A stretch of 64,000 bases of DNA from a virus, in the IMG/VR virus record IMGVR_UViG_3300044646_001937, positions 62,001 to 126,000 of that record. One strand, 5' to 3'. Both the position numbers and the translations under genes were made by a program. The notes beneath the pieces are model-generated. The model did not search any database and was not told where the DNA came from. It worked only from the letters and a program-made list of their open reading frames with translations. This document shows, piece after piece, positions 59,801-64,000 of this stretch (positions are counted from its first letter, which is position 1; each line of letters starts with the position of its first letter).

Positions 59801-59830
59801 CTTGATGTTGGTGACAGAGTAGAGTTATAA
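56825..59830 (+). CDS. RNA polymerase beta-C / beta'-N fusion
   Basis: 1001 residues. Residues ~1-490 match the beta C-half: SGARVLIGDKSSLQAM, REAPLI, LNFEDALVISE (E190/D191), GDKLNMPFGAKG with catalytic lysines K327 and K335, DGKPVDVLLN, and HHIAEDKISTRSAATTYD. After a proline-rich linker (~520-530), residues ~600-1001 match beta' N: LAVIPAQYRPVMVQ, LVGRAVLLPDSKL, R875 in TRDPQLSK, and the magnesium-binding DSDGD (D913/D915/D917). The beta' zinc ribbon is absent (one Cys in the protein). This fuses two normally separate subunits and carries the active-centre lysines and aspartates in one chain. The rest is provided by the genes at 39825, 47692 and 61382. Confidence 0.9.
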   Translation: MPNKSHKYVLDNGKLKKVLGTTKAKYSIPDPSSFFSPVTNLIPGISSVSGARVLIGDKSSLQAMTLVNREAPLIQSAPKNVKGVTTESFSKQFGKLVTVNAKADGTVTKIDEDHIVIKDKLSKLHEHDLYNNYIVGRESYLHHTPVVKVGDKVKAGDLLATSNYSDGKGMLALGMNLKTAIMPYRSLNFEDALVISETAAKKLEGEQLIPVRMEIARGMIVDKDQYVSMFPNKFYNEQLSNIASNGVVKKGTVLNHGDPVILACQPKSLKSLDIQLGNLSKAVKNAFSDVGTIWEYEYPGEVTDVSVTSKLIAVTVKTKRPMSYGDKLNMPFGAKGVVHIAPDTQMPQGEDGKPVDVLLNTMSITSRVAPGLVNTIGLGKLAEKKGKALNMSGFTEGSAVQKVADVLAKNNIKDTEKLYDPISGKHIDVMTGPLYFNRLHHIAEDKISTRSAATTYDINMQPSKAGSHEKAKRLGNLATTVALSNDAKAVLRDVATVRATKNDEFWTALKLGHAPPPPKTPFIFEKFLSHLKGSGVNVVQDGSKFHIMPQTDKDVVALSQGAITEPLGYKLKKDALMHEEGGLFDPTLTGIHGNNYNHVELNHKIPNPMAEEHLRKLLKMTKAAYDDAIASGELENKLKAMNLDDKITELKQLVASKRKSGRDDAIKALSFLTMLKEKNLKPDDMMLSKLAVIPAQYRPVMVQGNQTLTADVNELYKDVMLVNKSYGEAKDSPDIDKEHLTEAKKQIYAGVKAVYGLGEPIKQKSVEKNYKGLLASALGLQGGSAKESMFQAKVVNKPIDLVGRAVLLPDSKLDLNQASIPQQVAWSIYSPFVIRRLVRQGIPATKAREYLDNKHPLALSALQDEMTDRPGIVTRDPQLSKYNFQGMYLKMNPDPKDFSIKLNPLVFKGYGGDSDGDQLNVQLPASEDAKEEVKEKLLPEKNLIYHRTFSPIFTPSNEAATGLFAASFEDNKNTPKKYSSPQDVVKDFLAGKLDVGDRVEL

Positions 59831-59873
59831 ATGTACAGGCACAATAGTCTTTATTTTTATAACTTTTTAGTTT

Positions 59874-60074
59874 ATGCTTGATGAAAATATATGGATGCAA
59901 CTCAGCGAAGATGAAAAATTTGCAGAGTTACAGACGTATTTAAATACTATAATTAAAATAGATGAAGGCCTGCATGAGCTAAGTCATACCCCAGAGCAAG
60001 GAAAGCTTGCCTGTATGAAAAAAGAACTGCAGTCAAAAGTTTTTAAAATAATAGAAATAGAAAACGCAATATGA
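59874..60074 (+). CDS. Small acidic helical protein
   Basis: 66 residues, acidic-amphipathic helix (LSEDEKFAELQTYLNTIIKID) and a Lys-rich end. The stop overlaps the next start (ATGA pattern at 60071). Unknown function; may serve the polymerase cluster. Confidence 0.5.
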   Translation: MLDENIWMQLSEDEKFAELQTYLNTIIKIDEGLHELSHTPEQGKLACMKKELQSKVFKIIEIENAI

Positions 60075-60961
60075 AAGTATCTGAACTAATCAACTCCTAC
60101 AGCAGTATAGTTAAAGTGGCTGAAGCAAATAAACTCACGCAGAAGAGCGTGAAGCAGGCCTTTGTCGCCAATCCAAATGTGCCCCCTCCACAACCCGGTC
60201 AACCAGTACAGCAGGCACTACCTCCAGGACAGCAAGATCCACAGCAGCAGGCTGCAGCCCAACAGCAAGCTCAAGCGGCACCAGAACAACAAGCTGCACC
60301 ACAACAGGCAGCTCAGCCTGGCCCGCAGGTAACGCAATTAATGCAGCTTGTACAGCAGCTACCTCCAGAAATGCAGCAGCAGATTGGCGGCGCACTGCAG
60401 CAGCTACAGCAAATGCCTCCCCCTCAGCAGGAGCAGACAGCAGGTCAGCTAATACAGCAAATCTCTGCAAGCATGCAGCAACAGCAGGCACCTCAGCAGG
60501 CACCCGCACAACCACCACAAGCACCTCAACAGCCACAGGCGGCTCCTCAGCCAATGGAAGCACAGGCAGGACTTGAGGAAGATCTTTATGCTGCATCACA
60601 AGGCATGCAGCAACCTCCTCAGGATCCATCACAACAGATGCCACCCCAACAACAAGACCCAGCAGCAGAAGATGCGGCGCAGGCAGAGCAATCAGCCATT
60701 GAAGCCAAAAACGAGTTAGATAATGTTAAAGTAACCCTATCAGTTAGAGAACTACTTGATCTGGTAGGTAAGGGTTCCGCCACAGCATCATTATTGAAGG
60801 TCAAGCAGCTGGCCGACACACATCAGCAAAAGATGGAACAGACAAAGCAGAAAGCCGAAGCTGATCAGCAGAAGGCTCAAGCACAGCAACAGCAGCAACA
60901 ACAAGCAGACCAGCAAGGCATGATGGGCGGAGGCATCTACCCAACACCGATGGGTACGTAA
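60071..60961 (+). CDS. Gln/Pro/Ala-rich virion-type protein
   Basis: 296 residues. N-terminal helix (KVSELINSYSSIVKVAEANKLTQ) then a very low-complexity Gln/Pro/Ala-rich body (about 30-210) and a charged helical end (NVKVTLSVRELLDLVGKGSATASLLKVKQLA). Similar in composition to 448-1308 and 52565-55045. Structural or scaffolding role inferred. Lies between the two main polymerase genes. Confidence 0.55.
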   Translation: MKVSELINSYSSIVKVAEANKLTQKSVKQAFVANPNVPPPQPGQPVQQALPPGQQDPQQQAAAQQQAQAAPEQQAAPQQAAQPGPQVTQLMQLVQQLPPEMQQQIGGALQQLQQMPPPQQEQTAGQLIQQISASMQQQQAPQQAPAQPPQAPQQPQAAPQPMEAQAGLEEDLYAASQGMQQPPQDPSQQMPPQQQDPAAEDAAQAEQSAIEAKNELDNVKVTLSVRELLDLVGKGSATASLLKVKQLADTHQQKMEQTKQKAEADQQKAQAQQQQQQQADQQGMMGGGIYPTPMGT

Positions 60962-60971
60962 TTTTCAAGAT

Positions 60972-61382
60972 ATGCCAGACTACTCTAAACTAGCGGCCTT
61001 CTTAAATTCTTTTGATGTCCTTGACCCAGGATATGACGCAGTCTCTTTTATTAAAGAGAAGATTGCCCAGGATCTACAGGATGCAAACACAATTAACAAT
61101 GGCGATGAAGAAGATCTTCAAGATAACGACATCACCATGTCTACACCAGAACAGCAGGATAACGAGAACGTTGAAGGCAAGGAGATGGAAGGGGCCTTTA
61201 AAGAACTTGAGGCGTTAAATCAGATAGATGAGGAGAAGAAGGAAGTCATTAAGCCCAAAGAGCAGTCCACCTATTCTGCAATGCAAACAGATTTTCCGTC
61301 TGTTTCGGTGCTTGGCAATCATCCCAATATCAACAAGCAAGCTTCGTTATTTACATTGTTGCAGAAAAAACTTAAAGCATAA
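60972..61382 (+). CDS. Acidic virion-type protein
   Basis: 136 residues. Hydrophobic-acidic N-terminus (KLAAFLNSFDVLDPGYDAVSFIKEKIAQD) then a Glu/Asp/Gln-rich disordered region and a hydrophobic-basic end (LFTLLQKKLKA). Its stop overlaps the ATG of the beta'-C gene (TAATG), so it is co-translated with that polymerase piece. Confidence 0.5.
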   Translation: MPDYSKLAAFLNSFDVLDPGYDAVSFIKEKIAQDLQDANTINNGDEEDLQDNDITMSTPEQQDNENVEGKEMEGAFKELEALNQIDEEKKEVIKPKEQSTYSAMQTDFPSVSVLGNHPNINKQASLFTLLQKKLKA

Positions 61383-63232
61383 TGGCTGTAACTACCACAG
61401 GACAGGTATTGTTGAAGTTCTTCCTACCTCAACAATTTCATAATCTAGTTCAGGATGTCATTTTAGATAAAAAGGGCATCTCTAAGCTTTTTGCAGAATT
61501 AGCGGAAAAGGCTCCTGAAGAATATAGTAAAATTGTATCAGATCTTACTAGATTAGGTTTCGAGATTGCTACAAGACAAGGTACGTCTATTACTTTAAAA
61601 GATCTAATCTCTCCCATCAATAAAGATAAAGAGTGGGATGAGTTTGAAAAATTTAAAGAAGAAACAGAAAAGTCAAACGACTCAAAAAGCATTAAAGACA
61701 ATAAGATCTTTAATAAATACAACGACATGATGTCTAGTATTGAAAAAGATCTATTGAATAAGGGTCTTGCTGATAATAAGTCATTGGCTAAGATTATCAT
61801 GGCAGGATCCCGAGGTTCTCCAGCACAATACAGAGGAACAATTGCAACACAGGGAATCGTAGTGGATGCAGAGGGTAAGCCTAAAATGGATCTACCTATT
61901 AAAAGTTCTTATGCTGAAGGCTTATCTTTACCAGAATATTTAGCTACTTCGTTTGGTACTAGGTCTGGGGAAGTGTTAAAAAAGATTAGTGTGGCGCAGG
62001 GCGGGTATGGCTCCAAGCAATTTGCAAGAGCGCTAATGCCTCTACAGGTAGTAGAGGCAGACTGCGAAACAATGAACGGTATCAGTGTTTCTGTAGACGA
62101 CAAAGAATCAGCAGGGTCCTATCTAGCCAAAGGAGTGTTAGACTATAATAGGAATAACGAAGTGACATTAAAAATGCTCAACGATCTTAGAAATAAGAAA
62201 GTTGAGAAGATTGTTATTCGTACACCCATGACATGTCAGTCTAACAAAAAACATCACTCAGGTGGTTTGTGTCAGATGTGTGTAGGTAAAAGAGAAAAGG
62301 GAATGGCAGCAATGGACAGCTATGTAGGTCTGGTGGCAGGTACGGCTGTAGCGGAACCATTAACAGAAAGCGCGATGAAGGCCAGACATTCAGGAGGCGC
62401 AGCCACGTCACTAGGAGGACAATCAGGCTTTAAGCTAATCAATCAGCTGGCCAACGTACCTAAGACATTTGTAGGCAGAGCCCCCCTAGCTCAAGAGGAC
62501 GGATTTGTTACTAAAGTAGAGAAAGCTGACGCTGGAGGTTACTTTATAACCGTGAATAATGAAGAGCATTATATTGGGATTGATCAGGAACCTAAAGTAC
62601 AGCAAGGAGACAGAGTAGAACAGGGACAGGTATTAAGTACAGGTCTTGTAGATCCTAGAGAGGTTGTAAAATATAGAGGAATTGGAGACGGGCGTAAGTA
62701 TTATATGGAGGCAATGAAGAAAGCATTCGACGACAGCAGTCTTCCTGTAAATCGCAGAAATTTTGAGCTGATTGCGAAAGCTGCTGTAGATCATGTCAAA
62801 ATCACAGACCCCGAAGGTATAGGTAATTATCTTCCAGATCAGGTGGTGTCATACTCAGCTATTGAGAAAGACTATAACCCCAGAAGTAACTCTAAGATGC
62901 TTAGGATAGATATGGCCTATGGTAAATATATGGAGAAACCTGAGCTTCACTACACCATTGGCACCAGAGTTACCTCCGCCGTAATCAGAGATCTCAAAGA
63001 ACATGAGATTGAATCTGTACTGGTTAACGATCAACCCCCCAACTTTGAACCAGTAATGGTACGTCTGGTGGACGTACCAGAGCATCATGAAGACTGGATG
63101 CATGTATTAAACAGCACCAACCTCGCAAAAAGGTTTGTAAATATGGTCAACAGAGGATCTACATCAGACACAAAAGGCCCTAGCCCTATACCTGGGTTAG
63201 CTATGGGTGTTGGGTTTGGACAGAAAGATTAA
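61382..63232 (+). CDS. RNA polymerase beta' C-terminal half (split)
   Basis: 616 residues. Bridge-helix region GSRGSPAQYRG, then YLATSFGTRSGEVLKKISVAQGGYGSKQFAR, the four-Cys zinc site (EADC, MTC, GLC, QMC), and the trigger-loop block GTAVAEPLTESAMKARHSGG with M332 and H336 at the positions of E. coli M932 and H936 (R933 is Lys). The C-terminal clamp-like NRRNFELIAKAAVDHVKITDPEGIGNYLPD matches the end of beta'. With the beta-C/beta'-N fusion it completes beta'. Starts by TAATG coupling with the previous gene. Confidence 0.9.
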   Translation: MAVTTTGQVLLKFFLPQQFHNLVQDVILDKKGISKLFAELAEKAPEEYSKIVSDLTRLGFEIATRQGTSITLKDLISPINKDKEWDEFEKFKEETEKSNDSKSIKDNKIFNKYNDMMSSIEKDLLNKGLADNKSLAKIIMAGSRGSPAQYRGTIATQGIVVDAEGKPKMDLPIKSSYAEGLSLPEYLATSFGTRSGEVLKKISVAQGGYGSKQFARALMPLQVVEADCETMNGISVSVDDKESAGSYLAKGVLDYNRNNEVTLKMLNDLRNKKVEKIVIRTPMTCQSNKKHHSGGLCQMCVGKREKGMAAMDSYVGLVAGTAVAEPLTESAMKARHSGGAATSLGGQSGFKLINQLANVPKTFVGRAPLAQEDGFVTKVEKADAGGYFITVNNEEHYIGIDQEPKVQQGDRVEQGQVLSTGLVDPREVVKYRGIGDGRKYYMEAMKKAFDDSSLPVNRRNFELIAKAAVDHVKITDPEGIGNYLPDQVVSYSAIEKDYNPRSNSKMLRIDMAYGKYMEKPELHYTIGTRVTSAVIRDLKEHEIESVLVNDQPPNFEPVMVRLVDVPEHHEDWMHVLNSTNLAKRFVNMVNRGSTSDTKGPSPIPGLAMGVGFGQKD

Positions 63233-63309
63233 CCTGTTACGGAACAAGAAGGTTCTTGATATACAAGTAGAAAGTTTATAAAATTGATTTAAATCTAAGA
63301 TAATTTACT

Positions 63310-64000
63310 ATGCGCAAAACAACTCTTAAAAAACAGGCAGCAGACGACCAGATCGAGGGAGCCTTTTTCCAGCTTGCCTACCAAAGACTGCAAGATACTC
63401 TTAAAAATCTTATTCCTTATCTTGTAGGATTTGAAATTGTTAAGAAAAACCCAGAGAATACAAAAGCCCTGGGCGTCTTTGGGTTTAGGTCAAAAAATGG
63501 ACAGATTTTGTTTGTACCTGCCTTTTTCATTAATGGTAAAGTAAAGAACCTGGATTTGCTTTATAGTAAGAACAATGAACAGTTCTACCCCCTAAACGAA
63601 GATTTTGCAGAAATGTTCATTAAAGATGAACTTTTGGGGTTGGGTGAAAACTCTAACGAAAACAGGACTTCAGTCATGCGCGATGCCTCCCAGGGAGACT
63701 ATCGTCAGATGGCTATTCCTCCCAGAACAGGTAGATATGCTATCGCCTCTGTTTTGGATTATGTGGAAAACTCAGATAACAAGACCAAGAAAGCTTTCAC
63801 AGAGCTTATTGAAAAAGACGCTGAGTTCTGTGAGTCACTGCTGAGATTTTACCCTCTTGAGAAAGTAGCAAAAGCTATTGCCCTTGAAGATGGTAAAGAG
63901 TATCGCAAATCAGACCAGGCCGCAAAGAAGATCGAACTGGTTAAGATGAAGGATAAGGAAAAGGTTAAAAAGTTAAACGATTCTCAAAAGTCCACCCTCA
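63310..64000 (+). CDS. Hypothetical protein (3' end outside window)
   Basis: Open from ATG 63310 to the window edge (230 codons). GATAAT ends 5 bases before the ATG, another leaderless-type arrangement. Start region basic (MRKTTLKKQ), then a hydrophobic-rich fold (KNLIPYLVGFEIVKKN, LGVFGFRSKNGQILFVPAFFINGKV) and a helical Lys/Glu-rich remainder. No motif recognised. Likely a virion or early protein by position. Confidence 0.5.
   Translation, partial: MRKTTLKKQAADDQIEGAFFQLAYQRLQDTLKNLIPYLVGFEIVKKNPENTKALGVFGFRSKNGQILFVPAFFINGKVKNLDLLYSKNNEQFYPLNEDFAEMFIKDELLGLGENSNENRTSVMRDASQGDYRQMAIPPRTGRYAIASVLDYVENSDNKTKKAFTELIEKDAEFCESLLRFYPLEKVAKAIALEDGKEYRKSDQAAKKIELVKMKDKEKVKKLNDSQKSTL

Noticed and set aside
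1-64000. Alternative genetic code (reassigned TAG or TGA)
   Set aside because: All three stop codons end recognisable genes, e.g. TAG at 4721, TGA at 2907, TAA at 1308.
1-64000. Prophage with integrase or attachment sites
   Set aside because: No recombinase, excisionase or paired attachment repeats were seen in the window.

Overview
The window looks like part of a very large (jumbo) tailed-phage genome; the host is not identifiable. Evidence: densely packed genes on both strands, a long run of collagen-like tail-fibre genes, many low-complexity virion-type proteins, phage nucleotide-metabolism genes (class II ribonucleotide reductase, dCMP deaminase), PhoH, and a phage-type multisubunit RNA polymerase broken into unusual pieces. 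No rRNA, tRNA, integrase, transposase or CRISPR array was seen. TAA, TAG and TGA all act as stops, so the code is standard. A cobalamin-using bacterial host is a reasonable inference from the B12 genes; nothing else points to a particular host.

Layout. 1-2.9 kb (+): virion-type proteins, including one with an HELGH metalloprotease motif. 2.9-17 kb (+): nine adhesin or tail-fibre genes built from shuffled modules (Gly-Ala-Thr collagen repeats, an ~85-residue module, YxNG repeats, one FN3 domain). 17-28.9 kb (+): a glycan island with several glycosyltransferases, a polysaccharide pyruvyl transferase-like protein, a PP-loop enzyme and a methyltransferase, interrupted by a CobS/MoxR-like AAA+ ATPase and its partner. 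29-30.8 kb (+): two more virion/fibre genes. 30.8-33.6 kb (+): small genes and phoH. 33.6-40 kb (mixed strands): a membrane coiled-coil protein ending in a -1 frameshift signal, a gene behind a structured leader, cobalamin adenosyltransferase, adenosylcobalamin-dependent ribonucleotide reductase, dCMP deaminase and the middle third of RNA polymerase beta. 40.5-56.3 kb (-): zinc-ribbon protein, Cys-repeat and poly-Gly fibres, small proteins, a glycosyltransferase, the N-terminal third of beta, a train of glycine-zipper and low-complexity virion proteins, and a possible HUH Rep-like protein. 56.4-64 kb (+): a degenerate SprT-like protein, a beta-C/beta'-N fusion, small or low-complexity proteins, the beta' C-terminal half, and a gene cut by the window end.

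How it fits together. The four polymerase pieces together cover almost all of beta and beta', with the catalytic DxDGD aspartates, both catalytic beta lysines and the trigger-loop Met and His in place, so a working phage polymerase is expected; the beta N-piece lies among virion-like genes. The ribonucleotide reductase and adenosyltransferase form a self-contained module in which the phage makes its own adenosylcobalamin cofactor from host B12. The fibre and glycan blocks suggest an elaborate, possibly glycosylated, host-recognition apparatus.

The strongest leads for new biology are the three-way split of beta combined with the beta-C/beta'-N fusion, the A-AAA-AAG frameshift extension, and the pseudoknot-like leader upstream of the gene at 34903. 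Function calls rest on motifs read by eye; no database search was run.
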